Part shown: one piece after another, positions 54,172-64,000 of the stretch
How positions within the stretch are numbered: position 1 is the stretch's first letter
Layout: every line of letters begins with the position of its first letter
Assembly (NCBI RefSeq): GCF_002272075.1
Contig: NZ_NPBJ01000012.1
Coordinates: 1 to 64,000 of the forward strand
DNA: 64,000 nt
Direction of reading: 5' to 3'
Origin: Terribacillus saccharophilus
GTDB taxonomy: Bacteria > Bacillota > Bacilli > Bacillales > Amphibacillaceae
Position numbers and translations under genes: made by a program
The notes under the pieces: generated by a model
The model's database searches: none
Seen by the model: only the letters and a program-made list of their open reading frames with translations
Told to the model about the DNA's origin: nothing

Positions 54172-55110
54172 TTATTGAAGCACAGTCATGACTTTACGTA
54201 CAGAATCGACGGATTTATCAAGCTGCGATTTTTCGTCATCTGTAAGCTCAAGCTGGATGATATCCTCCAGGCCGCTGCCACCGATTATTGTCGGTACACC
54301 TAAGAATAGATCGTTGTAGCCATATTCACCTTCCAGATAAGCAATAGCTGGAAGAACACGGCGCTGATCCTTCAGGATAGCTTCTACCATCACGAGCAAG
54401 GATGCTGCCGGTGCGTAATACGCACTTCCGTTTCCTAGAAGGTTGACGATTTCACCGCCGCCTTTACGTGTACGTTCCACAATCGTATTGAGGCGATCTT
54501 CCGGAATCAATGTCTCGAGCGGAATTCCGCCTGCATAGGAGTAACGGATAAGCGGTACCATGTCGTCTCCATGTCCACCAAGAACGAAGCCAGTGATATC
54601 CTTGATGGATAGGTTAAGCTCTTCCGCTACGAATGTACGGAAACGAGCTGTATCAAGAACACCGGACTGACCGATTACACGGTTACGCGGGAATCCGGAT
54701 GTTTTATGCACTGTATATGTCATTGCATCAACCGGGTTGGTCAATACAACAATGATGCTATCCGGAGAATACTTCACCACCTGTTCAGTAACAGATTTCA
54801 TGATCTTGCTGTTTGTATTCACAAGATCATCGCGGCTCATTCCAGGCTTACGAGCGATACCTGCAGTGATGACAACCACATCGGAATCCTTCGTGTCAGC
54901 ATAGTCTGACGTACCTTTCACATGTGCATCGAACCCCTGAACCGGAGATGCCTCCAGCATATCCAAGGCTTTACCCTTGGTTGGGTTCTCCATGTCTGGA
55001 ATGTCGACTAGCACGACATCCGCAAGCTCTTTTTGCGCGATCAGGAATGCTGTTGTAGCCCCTGTAAAACCACTACCGATTACGGATACTTTTCTGCGTT
55101 TGATTGCCAT
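54172..55110 (-). CDS. mdh: Malate dehydrogenase
   Basis: 312 residues. LDH-like Rossmann motif [11 protein letters not shown] (9-19); substrate Arg in [13 protein letters not shown]; catalytic D153 and H180 (VLGGHGDDM). Oxidises malate to oxaloacetate with NAD. Last gene of citZ-icd-mdh, 21 bases after icd. Confidence 0.97.
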   Translation of the reverse strand: MAIKRRKVSVIGSGFTGATTAFLIAQKELADVVLVDIPDMENPTKGKALDMLEASPVQGFDAHVKGTSDYADTKDSDVVVITAGIARKPGMSRDDLVNTNSKIMKSVTEQVVKYSPDSIIVVLTNPVDAMTYTVHKTSGFPRNRVIGQSGVLDTARFRTFVAEELNLSIKDITGFVLGGHGDDMVPLIRYSYAGGIPLETLIPEDRLNTIVERTRKGGGEIVNLLGNGSAYYAPAASLLVMVEAILKDQRRVLPAIAYLEGEYGYNDLFLGVPTIIGGSGLEDIIQLELTDDEKSQLDKSVDSVRKVMTVLQ

Positions 55111-55131
55111 GATGTTTCCTCCTTCGACACA

Positions 55132-56403
55132 TTAGTCCATATTTTTGATCAGTTCATCACCGAATTCGGACGCCTTCACTTCTGTAGCACCGTCCATCAA
55201 GCGGGCAAAATCATATGTGACAACTTTGGAAGCAATCGTCTTGTCCATAGCTTTTGTGATTAAATCTGCTGCTTCTCTCCAGCCAAGGTGCTCAAGAAGA
55301 AGCACTCCGGAAAGGATTACAGAAGATGGATTCACTTTATCCAAGCCAGCATACTTTGGCGCTGTACCATGAGTAGCTTCAAAGATGGCATGACCTGTTT
55401 CATAGTTGATATTCGCTCCTGGTGCGATACCGATACCACCGACTTGTGCAGCAAGTGCATCGGAAATGTAATCTCCATTCAAGTTCATCGTCGCCACTAC
55501 GTCAAACTCTGCAGGACGAGTCAGGATCTGCTGAAGGAAGATATCTGCAATGGCATCTTTAATGACAATCTTGCCAGCTGCTTCCGCTTCCTGCTGTGCT
55601 TTGTCAGCAGCTTCACGGCCTTGATCTTCAGCAATCTTATCATACTGCTGCCATGTGAATACTTTGTCGCCATATTCAGCTTCAGCAAGTTCGTAACCCC
55701 AGTTTTTGAAGGCTCCTTCGGTGAATTTCATGATGTTGCCTTTATGAACCAGTGTTACGCTTTTTCTATTTTCTTGGATTGCGTAGTCAATTGCTGCGCG
55801 CACCAATCGCTGTGTTCCTTCTTCCGATACAGGCTTGATGCCGATACCAGATGTTTCCGGGAAGCGAATGTTATGTACTCCCATTTCATTCTCAAGGAAA
55901 TCGATGACTTTTTTCACTTCCGGTGAGCCCTTTTGCCATTCGATACCAGCATAGATATCTTCCGTATTCTCACGGAAAATCACCATATCCGTATCCTCTG
56001 GTTTCTTCACTGGTGAAGGAACACCTCTGAAGTAGCGGACCGGACGTAAGCAAGTAAACAAATCAAGCTCTTGTCTTAGCGCTACGTTCAATGAACGAAT
56101 ACCGCCGCCAACCGGCGTTGTCAATGGACCTTTGATTGCAATCTTGTATTCGCGGATAACATCAAGTGTTTCTTCCGGGAGCCATTCGCCTGTCTTATCG
56201 AATGCTTTCTGACCTGCATAAACTTCTTTCCATTCAATTGACTTCTCGCCTTTGTAAGCCTTATCTACAGCAGCCTCGAGTACACGGCTTGCGGCAGCCC
56301 AAATATCAGGACCTGTTCCATCTCCTTCGATGAAAGGGATGACCGGACGGTCTGGTACTTGCAGCGCTCCGTTTGTTACTGTGATTTTGTTTGCTTCAGC
56401 CAT
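55132..56403 (-). CDS. icd: Isocitrate dehydrogenase (NADP)
   Basis: 423 residues. Active-site S104 ([11 protein letters not shown]), the substrate-binding arginines downstream (LRPVRYF), and the metal-binding aspartates in [28 protein letters not shown] carries the cofactor loop of NADP-type enzymes. Makes 2-oxoglutarate. 73 bases after citZ; AGGAGG precedes the ATG. Confidence 0.97.
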   Translation of the reverse strand: MAEANKITVTNGALQVPDRPVIPFIEGDGTGPDIWAAASRVLEAAVDKAYKGEKSIEWKEVYAGQKAFDKTGEWLPEETLDVIREYKIAIKGPLTTPVGGGIRSLNVALRQELDLFTCLRPVRYFRGVPSPVKKPEDTDMVIFRENTEDIYAGIEWQKGSPEVKKVIDFLENEMGVHNIRFPETSGIGIKPVSEEGTQRLVRAAIDYAIQENRKSVTLVHKGNIMKFTEGAFKNWGYELAEAEYGDKVFTWQQYDKIAEDQGREAADKAQQEAEAAGKIVIKDAIADIFLQQILTRPAEFDVVATMNLNGDYISDALAAQVGGIGIAPGANINYETGHAIFEATHGTAPKYAGLDKVNPSSVILSGVLLLEHLGWREAADLITKAMDKTIASKVVTYDFARLMDGATEVKASEFGDELIKNMD

Positions 56404-56476
56404 GTTCGATTCCTCCTAAATAAAATCTGATACTCTATCAGTTTAGCAAATATTTTCCTTTGTGGTTGTAAAAATA

Positions 56477-57595
56477 TTAGACTCTTTCTTCTAATGCTGT
56501 AAACGTACGATGTGTTTCCCCGACATATTCTGCTCGTGGACGAATCAGACGGTTGTCTGAGTATTGTTCCAGGATATGTGCAATCCATCCTGAGAAACGG
56601 CTCACTGTAAAGATCGGTGTATAAAGATCATGATCGATCCCTAAGCTGTAATAGCATGTAGCGGAATAGAAATCGACGTTTGCCGGAAGGTTTTTCTCGC
56701 GCTTGACGATGTCTTCTACTTTTACGCTCATTTCATACCATTTTGTCTGACCGGATATCTCTGTCAGTTCACGAGACATTTCTTTTAAGAATTTTGCACG
56801 CGGATCACCAGATTTATAGACACGGTGTCCCATACCCATGATCTTCTCTTTGTTTGCAAATTTCTTTTCAAGATACGGTTCTACATTGTCAATCTCACCA
56901 ATGTCGAACAACATCTCCATAACTGCTTCGTTTGCGCCTCCATGAAGCGGGCCTTTTAATGCACCAATTGCTGCTGTAAGACCTGAATACATATCAGACA
57001 ATGTACCGACACAGACACGTGCAGTAAATGTAGATGCATTCAATTCATGGTCAGCGTGAAGCACAAGTGCCTTATTCATCGCTTCAATCTCAATGTCACT
57101 TGGTTCTTTCTCGTTGAACATATACAGGAAATTCGCAGCATAGCTGTAATCTTCCCGTGGTGTCACTGGTTCCTGACCGGAACGGATACGAGAAAAAGTT
57201 GCAACTAGCGTTGCAATCTGTGCTTGAAGACGGATTGCCTTCTTAGCATTCGCTTCTGGTGTATTCACTTCTGCATCCTCATCGTACAATCCAAGCAGTG
57301 AAACAGCAGTGCGAAGTGCAGCCATCGGATGAACCGCTTTCAAATCAAAAGATTTTAAGTGTTCGATGACCGGTTCTGGCAGCTTTGCCTGCGCAGCCAA
57401 TTCCCCTTTTAGCTGTGCAAGCTGCTCCTCAGTCGGCAGCTCATCATGCCATAACAAATAAATTACTTCCTCGAAACTGGAATTACTAGCAAGATCATCA
57501 ATGCTATAGCCTGCATAAGTCAGTTGATCGTCAATAATTGAGCTGATCTTTGATTCTGCCGCTACAACACCTTCAAGCCCCTTAACTACTGCCAT
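56477..57595 (-). CDS. citZ: Citrate synthase II
   Basis: 372 residues. Catalytic histidines in GPLHGGANEAV and IMGMGHRVYKSGDPRA and the Asp in NVDFYSA are present; NRLIRPRAEYVG closes the protein. Condenses acetyl-CoA with oxaloacetate. First gene of citZ-icd-mdh, with a cre-like site at its promoter. Confidence 0.97.
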   Translation of the reverse strand: MAVVKGLEGVVAAESKISSIIDDQLTYAGYSIDDLASNSSFEEVIYLLWHDELPTEEQLAQLKGELAAQAKLPEPVIEHLKSFDLKAVHPMAALRTAVSLLGLYDEDAEVNTPEANAKKAIRLQAQIATLVATFSRIRSGQEPVTPREDYSYAANFLYMFNEKEPSDIEIEAMNKALVLHADHELNASTFTARVCVGTLSDMYSGLTAAIGALKGPLHGGANEAVMEMLFDIGEIDNVEPYLEKKFANKEKIMGMGHRVYKSGDPRAKFLKEMSRELTEISGQTKWYEMSVKVEDIVKREKNLPANVDFYSATCYYSLGIDHDLYTPIFTVSRFSGWIAHILEQYSDNRLIRPRAEYVGETHRTFTALEERV

Positions 57596-57682
57596 GTTAA
57601 TCTCTCCCCTTTAGTAAAAGTTAAATCCATAACATGTGTAATAAAAAATTCAAGTTGCTAGATATTTGAGTGAAGCACTTTC

Positions 57683-57711
57683 ATTATAAACATAATATAA
57701 CTGTTTGTGAA
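57683..57711 (-). promoter_or_regulatory. citZ sigma-A promoter
   Basis: TTCACA (57,706-57,711) and TATAAT (57,683-57,688) on the minus strand, spacer 17. The leader is about 80 bases. Confidence 0.78.
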
Positions 57712-57712
57712 A

Positions 57713-57726
57713 TGAAAACGTTTTAA
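57713..57726. promoter_or_regulatory. cre-like site at the citZ promoter
   Basis: TGAAAACGTTTTAA matches TGWAARCGTTWNCW at 13 of 14 positions, one base upstream of the -35. CcpA control of citZ is known in B. subtilis. Confidence 0.65.
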
Positions 57727-57768
57727 TTTTTTTGTTTTCTTTATTATTTGAATAATATCAATTTTTCA

Positions 57769-58233
57769 TCATTTAGTAAATAGCCCAACAATCTGGAACA
57801 CCATATAAGCAATCCCCGCTCCTATCAGCGGTCCAACCGCAACCCCATTTAACAGCACAACAGCAAGGATTGTACCTATTACAAGGGCTACTGTCACCTG
57901 TGGATCTGAAGACATCAGATTCACACCGTATTTTCCTAAAACCGCAACAAGAATACCTGCTGCTAATGCTACCCAGGCATAATATGATTTCACACTTGCA
58001 TATAAATCTTTGAAGCCAATTTCTCCGCTTGCAATTGGGACAAGTACCGCAATCGTAAGGACGGTGATTCCAATACTTAAACCTTTGGAAGCTAGAAATG
58101 GGAATACCTTGTCATCTAACTGCAGTACTTTAATGCCAAGTAAAACGTATGCAGCGATCGTAATGGATTGGTTCTTTCCGATGATTCCTAATATAAGAAT
58201 GATTACTAAAAATAATGATGATGTGTTTAACAA
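57769..58233 (-). CDS. ytwI: DUF441 membrane protein (YtwI)
   Basis: 154 residues with four to five membrane helices. IILGIIGKNQSITIAA, LVPIASGEIGFKDL and GVAVGPLIGAGIAYM match DUF441 (YeaL/YtwI). TTG 58233 is used after GGAGG. Function unknown; it lies between citZ and ytvI as in B. subtilis. Confidence 0.87.
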   Translation of the reverse strand: MLNTSSLFLVIILILGIIGKNQSITIAAYVLLGIKVLQLDDKVFPFLASKGLSIGITVLTIAVLVPIASGEIGFKDLYASVKSYYAWVALAAGILVAVLGKYGVNLMSSDPQVTVALVIGTILAVVLLNGVAVGPLIGAGIAYMVFQIVGLFTK

Positions 58234-58278
58234 AATTTTTCCTCCAAACTTTCTTCACTAATAAAAGGATGTGAGCTT

Positions 58279-59397
58279 ATGCAAATGACAACACTTCACC
58301 AAATGCTGCGATTATGTATTGTCCTTGGATCCATTGCGGGCTGTTTTGCAATCATTATGCTGGCCGCTCCTTATGTATATCCATTTATCATCTCGGTCAT
58401 CCTAGCAATTCTGATGAATCCTGCTGTCCGTCTGATTGAGCAAAAAACAGCCTTGAACAGGACCGCAGCTGTTGCACTGATACTATTGATATTTTTAGGT
58501 TTCTGTCTTGCTGGTCTTGCGTTGGCAGTAAATGAAATTGCCCAAGGCGCAGCTTATCTGGCTAAGACTGTACCCGTACATTTCACTGATTTTATAGGTT
58601 ATGTACAAAAACTGGCGGAGCTTTATATTGTGCCATATTATGAGCGATTGATGTCTTTTCAACAGGAATTGAACCCTGACCAGCAAGAAGCATTGGATGA
58701 GAATTTGCAAGCAGTCATTCAGCATCTGTCTGCAACACTTGGAGAAGGCATTCAAACTGTACTGGAAGCTGTTCCTATGTTGCTTGGCAAGGCACCTCTT
58801 TATATAAGCGTTTGTATTTTTGCCTTGCTAGGCACTTTTTTCATCTGTAAGGACTGGGAAAATATCTCTGCGTTCCTAAATCGATTTCTACCTTCTCTAC
58901 TACTCTCTTCCGCCAAGCAAGTAGGCAAGGGCCTAAAAAAAGCATGCTTTGGATTCCTGAAAGCACAGGCTTTGCTCTTGAGTTTGACATTCGTGATTAT
59001 GTGTATCGGTTTTGCTGTACTGCGCATTGAGCATCCGATTGCTACAGCTTTCTTCATTTCCCTTATTGATATCGTACCTTATCTCGGAACAGGGATTGTC
59101 TTCGTTCCTTGGATTCTGTACAGCTTTCTCACCGGGAATTTCTCTTTAACGATTGGACTGGCTGTGCTTTATCTCGTAATCGTGCTGCAGCGTCAGCTAA
59201 TGGAACCCAATCTACTGTCAGTCCAGATCGGGCTCAATCCGTTAGCTACTCTGATTGCTGTCTTTGCTGGATTCCAGCTGTTAGGCTTTATCGGCCTTTT
59301 AGCCGGCCCGGTACTATTAGTTGTCCTGCATACGCTTTACCATACAGGTGTTCTGCGTGTCCTCTGGCAATATATCAAATCTGGCAAACAGATTTAA
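58279..59397 (+). CDS. ytvI: AI-2E family transporter YtvI
   Basis: 372 residues (B. subtilis YtvI 371). About seven membrane helices with a long polar segment after helix 3 (LNPDQQEALDENLQ). The C-terminal SLIDIVPYLGTGIVFVPW and LQRQLMEPNLLSVQIGLNPL are the AI-2E/PerM signature. YtvI is linked to sporulation in B. subtilis, with unknown substrate. Converges on fxsA with a four-base overlap. Confidence 0.9.
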   Translation: MQMTTLHQMLRLCIVLGSIAGCFAIIMLAAPYVYPFIISVILAILMNPAVRLIEQKTALNRTAAVALILLIFLGFCLAGLALAVNEIAQGAAYLAKTVPVHFTDFIGYVQKLAELYIVPYYERLMSFQQELNPDQQEALDENLQAVIQHLSATLGEGIQTVLEAVPMLLGKAPLYISVCIFALLGTFFICKDWENISAFLNRFLPSLLLSSAKQVGKGLKKACFGFLKAQALLLSLTFVIMCIGFAVLRIEHPIATAFFISLIDIVPYLGTGIVFVPWILYSFLTGNFSLTIGLAVLYLVIVLQRQLMEPNLLSVQIGLNPLATLIAVFAGFQLLGFIGLLAGPVLLVVLHTLYHTGVLRVLWQYIKSGKQI

Positions 59398-59786
59398 CGG
59401 CGGTAGACACGAATCGTATTTTTCGCTATAAGCCGCATAAGCAGCGCCTGTACCCAGTAACGAAGTCTTTTACGGGTAAACGGCAGTAAAAACAATAGAC
59501 CTATCAAATCACTGAAAAATCCGGGAAGCAATAGAAGGAATCCGCCAATCAGAATGCAAGTACCGTTAAGTAGTTCATCAGTCGGCGGCTGCCCATTCTG
59601 CATTTGCTCCTTTGCCCTCCTATATGTCTGTATTCCTTCACGGCGCGCCAACGCAACTCCAAGCAGACCTGTTGCCACGATAAGAAGGAAAAGCCAAAGA
59701 AAACCGATTTCCATTCCAGCCCAGATGAAGAATGTTATTTCAATAGCCGGGAACAAGATGAAAAGGAAAAGTAACGCTTTTTTCAT
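59394..59786 (-). CDS. fxsA: FxsA family membrane protein
   Basis: 130 residues from ATG 59786. Three membrane segments; FILFPAIEITFFIWAG, GLLGVALARREG and GGFLLLLPGFFSDLIGLLFLLP are diagnostic of FxsA. Homologues suppress phage F exclusion in E. coli. The role in Bacillus is unknown. A GGAG site precedes the ATG. Confidence 0.9.
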   Translation of the reverse strand: MKKALLFLFILFPAIEITFFIWAGMEIGFLWLFLLIVATGLLGVALARREGIQTYRRAKEQMQNGQPPTDELLNGTCILIGGFLLLLPGFFSDLIGLLFLLPFTRKRLRYWVQALLMRLIAKNTIRVYRR

Positions 59787-59841
59787 ACACAACGCTCCAA
59801 TAAATCAGGATAATTCAAGTGTACCACAGCCTTGTAAAATG

Positions 59842-59872
59842 AAAAAAGGAGAGGGTCTCATACCCTCTCCTC
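59842..59872 (-). terminator. pfkA-pyk terminator
   Basis: GGAGAGGGT/ACCCTCTCC-type stem with a four-base loop and six Ts on the minus strand, just after the pyk stop. Confidence 0.9.
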
Positions 59873-59884
59873 GTCTCTTATATC

Positions 59885-61645
59885 TTAAAGAACACTTGCA
59901 TGACCGTCGTAAATATCACCTTTGGCTGCATCAACTGTTACTAGTGCGCCATTAGAGATTTTTGTTGCTGCTTCCGCTACACCAACTACGACTGGGATAC
60001 CAAGGCTTAAGCCGACAACCGCTGCGTGGGATGTCAAACCGCCTTCTTCAACAATAAGACCGCCAGCTTTTTCGATTGCTGGCATCATGTCTTTATCTGT
60101 GCCGTACGTTACAAGGATATCTCCTGGCTGAAGAAGACGCTCTGCTTCTTCGGCATCCTTTGCAACGACTGCTTTACCATAGACACTGCCTTTTCCGATG
60201 CCTTGTCCTTTAGCAAGGATATCACCGATAACATGTACTTTCATCAAGTTAGTTGTACCAGTTTCTCCTACAGGTACACCTGCAGCGATGATGATACGGT
60301 CCCCGCGCTTGAACAATTCAGTAGATAGTCCTGTATCTACCGCAAGATCCAGCATATCATCTGTAGATTCTACGCGTTCACCAGTAATCGCCTGTACACC
60401 CCATACAAGGGCTAGTCTGCGGTTTGTTGCTTCATCAAATGTAACTGCTACGATAGGTGCTTTCGGACGATACTTGGAAATCATCTTAGCAGTGTAGCCA
60501 CTTGAAGTAGCAGTAACGATTGCGCTGACACTCAAGTTAATAGCAGTATGACCAACTGACTGGCTGATTGCATCTGTAATTGTCATATCACTTGCTTTGG
60601 AGCGCTCATCAAGAATTGCTTTATGATCAAGTGCAGTCTCTGCTTTACGAGCAATATTGTTCATCGTGCGGACAGCCTCGACAGGGTAGTTACCTGCAGC
60701 TGTTTCACCAGAAAGCATGATCGCGTCTGTACCATCGAAAATCGCATTCGCAACGTCAGATGCTTCTGCACGTGTCGGACGCGGGTTACGCTGCATGCTG
60801 TCAAGCATCTGCGTTGCAGTGATAACTGGCTTACCAGCGATATTACATTGCTTGATCATTTCTTTTTGTGCCAATGGTACATCTTCTGCCGGGATTTCAA
60901 CGCCTAGGTCACCACGTGCAACCATTAGACCGTCACTCACCTGCAAAATAGAATCCAGGTTGTCGAAGCCTTCCTGGTTTTCGATTTTCGGGATGATTTG
61001 GACATGGCCAGCTTCATGCTTTTCAAGCAATTCACGGATTTCCAATACATCAGATGGGCGTCTTACGAAGGAAGCAGCGATGAAATCAATGCCTTGTTCG
61101 ATTCCGAACTCGATGTCGCTTGCATCCTTGTCCGTAATACCCGGAAGGTTTACGCTGACACCTGGCACATTGACACCTTTTTTGTTTTTAAGCAAACCGG
61201 AGTTCAATGCTTTTGTTTTGATTTCATTATTCGCCTTATCGATGTCCAGTACTTCCAACTCGATCAAGCCGTCATCCAATAGAAACTTCGAGCCGACATG
61301 AACATCATTGATTAAGCCAGGATATGTTACAGAGAATCTCTCTTTGGAACCTTCCAGCTCAGTCATGCTGACAAAGATCTCGTCACCTTTTTCGATATTC
61401 GCTTCTCCGCCTTGCAGGACGCCAGTACGAATCTCAGGACCTTTTGTATCCAAAAGGATAGCTACCGTTTTACCTGTGCGCTTTGATGCTTCGCGGATAT
61501 TCTTGATGCGGGCGCCATGCTCCTCAAAATCACCGTGAGAGAAGTTAAGGCGTGCAACATTCATGCCTTCCTCGATAAGCTGAACTAGTGTTTCTACGGA
61601 CTCAGAAGCTGGTCCAATTGTACATACGATTTTTGTTTTTCTCAT
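59885..61645 (-). CDS. pyk: Pyruvate kinase with C-terminal PEP-utiliser domain
   Basis: 586 residues. Barrel with metal/substrate sites: [35 protein letters not shown] and [11 protein letters not shown]. The extra C-terminal domain (about 500-586) carries [15 protein letters not shown], the phosphohistidine-like motif of PEP-utilising enzymes, typical of Bacillus pyruvate kinases. 33 bases downstream of pfkA, same operon. Confidence 0.97.
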   Translation of the reverse strand: MRKTKIVCTIGPASESVETLVQLIEEGMNVARLNFSHGDFEEHGARIKNIREASKRTGKTVAILLDTKGPEIRTGVLQGGEANIEKGDEIFVSMTELEGSKERFSVTYPGLINDVHVGSKFLLDDGLIELEVLDIDKANNEIKTKALNSGLLKNKKGVNVPGVSVNLPGITDKDASDIEFGIEQGIDFIAASFVRRPSDVLEIRELLEKHEAGHVQIIPKIENQEGFDNLDSILQVSDGLMVARGDLGVEIPAEDVPLAQKEMIKQCNIAGKPVITATQMLDSMQRNPRPTRAEASDVANAIFDGTDAIMLSGETAAGNYPVEAVRTMNNIARKAETALDHKAILDERSKASDMTITDAISQSVGHTAINLSVSAIVTATSSGYTAKMISKYRPKAPIVAVTFDEATNRRLALVWGVQAITGERVESTDDMLDLAVDTGLSTELFKRGDRIIIAAGVPVGETGTTNLMKVHVIGDILAKGQGIGKGSVYGKAVVAKDAEEAERLLQPGDILVTYGTDKDMMPAIEKAGGLIVEEGGLTSHAAVVGLSLGIPVVVGVAEAATKISNGALVTVDAAKGDIYDGHASVL

Positions 61646-61678
61646 TATGAGAATCCTCCTTCAGTAGTGCAAGAACTA

Positions 61679-62662
<984 letters not shown>

Positions 62663-62686
62663 TTATAGAACTTTTATACCCTCTCA

Positions 62687-62715
62687 AAGATAATCCTTAT
62701 CCAACTTATTATCAA
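62687..62715 (-). promoter_or_regulatory. Candidate pfkA promoter
   Basis: TTGATA and TATCTT with a 17-base spacer on the minus strand, about 50 bases before the start codon. Moderate -10. Confidence 0.45.
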
Positions 62716-62823
62716 ATAAAAACATATAATTTTCTTATTAAAAAAAGTAAGAGAAAGAATTCCGCAAAAAAGCCTATGTAAATCGTTTACAGAAGCGGAA
62801 GATGAATCCAAATGTTCAGGTGC

Positions 62824-63777
62824 TTATTCAGCAAACGAACCAATATTACTGTATTTTTCCCATCTTTGTTCCAGCAATACTTGCTTGTCCAATTTTTCCA
62901 ATTGAGAAAGATGTTCAGCAATTGCTTGATCCACAAGCTCTGCCTGAGCCGACAGATCCCGATGAGCACCTCCGCGAATTTCCGGAATGATGTCATCAAT
63001 GACGCCTAGCTCTTTCAGGTCAGGTGCCGTGATCTTAAGTTTTTCAGCTGCTTCCTTCGCCTTGCCGCCGTCTTTCCACAGGATGGAAGCTGCTCCTTCC
63101 GGTGAAATGACAGAGAACGTTGAGTTTTCCAGCATAAGCAGGCGATCTCCAACACCAAGCGCCAATGCGCCGCCGCTGCCTCCTTCTCCGATAACGATAC
63201 AAATGATCGGCACTTCGAAGCCAGACATTTCCATTAAGTTACGAGCAATCGCTTCACTTTGTCCTCGTTCTTCTGCTGCTCGACCCGGGAAAGCACCCTT
63301 TGTATCGATAAAGCAAATGATTGGACGTCCGAATTTAGCAGCTTGCTGCATGTGACGTGCTGCCTTCCGGAAACCTTCCGGATGCGGCATGCCGAAATTA
63401 CGACGGATATTCTCTTTTGTCGTTTTGCCGCGCTGATGTCCAACGATTGTTACGGGGCGACCTTTGTACTTGGCGATACCTGCAACAATTGCAGCATCAT
63501 CTCCATAATATCGATCGCCGTGGAACTCCAGGAAATCAGTGAAAAGCTGTTCAACATAATCAAGTGTCGTCGGACGCTCTGCATGCCGTGCCATTTGCAC
63601 ACGATCCCAAGGCTTCAGATTTGTGTATATATCATTTTCCAGCCTTTCAAGCCGCGTCTCCAGCTTAACGATTTCTTCCGTTAAATCTAGGTCGCTCTCC
63701 TTCGTGAATGTCTTCAGCTCTGCAATCTTCTCGCGCAGAGCGATGACTGGCTTCTCGAATTCCAATACTTGTTTCAT
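62824..63777 (-). CDS. accA: Acetyl-CoA carboxylase carboxyltransferase alpha subunit
   Basis: 317 residues. N-terminal helical part, then crotonase-like core with [42 protein letters not shown] and [17 protein letters not shown], which bind carboxybiotin and CoA. Transfers CO2 to acetyl-CoA together with AccD. The ATG overlaps the accD stop (ATGA), so the two subunits are co-translated. A weak TGTAAA/TTTACA hairpin with TTTTTT follows. Confidence 0.96.
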   Translation of the reverse strand: MKQVLEFEKPVIALREKIAELKTFTKESDLDLTEEIVKLETRLERLENDIYTNLKPWDRVQMARHAERPTTLDYVEQLFTDFLEFHGDRYYGDDAAIVAGIAKYKGRPVTIVGHQRGKTTKENIRRNFGMPHPEGFRKAARHMQQAAKFGRPIICFIDTKGAFPGRAAEERGQSEAIARNLMEMSGFEVPIICIVIGEGGSGGALALGVGDRLLMLENSTFSVISPEGAASILWKDGGKAKEAAEKLKITAPDLKELGVIDDIIPEIRGGAHRDLSAQAELVDQAIAEHLSQLEKLDKQVLLEQRWEKYSNIGSFAE

Positions 63778-64000
63778 GATACGTTTCCTCCTGCTTGATG
63801 GATATCGAGGATCGTGGTCAGATATTTTTTCATATCATGGCGATTGATAACATCATCCAGCTGTCCATGCGCCAATAGGAATTCCGCAGTCTGGAAGTCC
63901 TCCGGAAGCTTCTCGCGGATTGTTTCTTCTACAACACGTCTGCCTGCAAAGCCGATTAGAGCACCAGGCTCAGCAAAGTTATAGTCCCCAAGCGACGCAA
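63774..64000 (-). CDS. accD: Acetyl-CoA carboxylase carboxyltransferase beta subunit, 5' part beyond window
   Basis: The last 75 codons are visible, running off the right edge. [20 protein letters not shown] and [19 protein letters not shown] then [17 protein letters not shown] are the conserved AccD C-terminus. The N-terminal zinc ribbon lies outside the window. Stop overlaps the accA start. Confidence 0.94.
   Translation of the reverse strand, partial: ASLGDYNFAEPGALIGFAGRRVVEETIREKLPEDFQTAEFLLAHGQLDDVINRHDMKKYLTTILDIHQAGGNVS

Noticed and set aside
55288-55926. 212-codon open frame antisense to icd
   Set aside because: Shadow of a conserved gene; composition and lack of start signals argue against coding.

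Overview
This 64 kb window is chromosome from a spore-forming, low-to-mid GC Gram-positive of the family Bacillaceae. The evidence is gerE and sspI (sporulation), T-box leaders on pheST and thrS, a B. subtilis-type five-helix SdhC, DnaB/DnaI primosome genes, RNase HIII and an L20-type leader on infC. I infer a Bacillus relative such as a Terribacillus- or Oceanobacillus-like genus. I cannot fix the genus from the sequence alone.

Region 1 (1-11,200) is accessory. It lies between gerE, cut by the left edge, and sdhB, two genes that are near neighbours in B. subtilis. It holds a YtrA-type GntR regulator with an ABC exporter, an RsbR-like STAS protein, a short-chain dehydrogenase, a lipoprotein nuclease, a DinB-fold protein, a peptidase E/membrane protein pair, and a metallo-beta-lactamase-fold hydrolase/TetR operon with two palindromic operators. 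Several genes here are broken by stops, frameshifts or truncation.

Region 2 (11,250-36,200) follows B. subtilis order, almost all on the minus strand: sdhCAB, yslB, uvrC, trxA, yshE, mutS2, polX, cvpA, zapA, rnhC, pheST, an rRNA/tRNA methyltransferase, sspI, an M42 peptidase, ysdB, ysdA and infC-rpmI-rplT. Small membrane proteins, an HNH protein and a lipoprotein are interspersed. The fatty-acid degradation block that separates yshE from trxA in B. subtilis is absent.

Region 3 (36,200-38,000) is a small accessory insert: a PadR/DUF1048 pair with repeated operator-like sequence, and a DUF1648 membrane protein.

Region 4 (38,100-64,000) is again core: thrS with its T-box, ytxC, dnaI, dnaB, nrdR, an extra fabF, speD, gapB, coaE, mutM, polA, phoRP, mdh-icd-citZ, a DUF441 gene, ytvI, fxsA, pyk-pfkA and accA-accD (accD cut by the right edge). 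Together these encode lower glycolysis, the gluconeogenic GAPDH, three TCA steps plus succinate dehydrogenase, fatty-acid initiation, replication initiation and repair, and translation factors.

The readable regulation is coherent. cre-like sites abut the -35 boxes of both sdhC and citZ, CcpN-like sites flank the gapB start, and a PhoP box precedes phoP. A sigma-K promoter precedes gerE, a sigma-W promoter precedes ysdB, and a FapR-like half-site lies on the fabF promoter. I found no tRNA, rRNA, CRISPR array, prophage or intact insertion sequence. I did not find a clearly new multi-gene system. The best leads are the operator-rich MBL/TetR unit, the FapR-type fabF inserted in the replication cluster, and the decaying island beside gerE.
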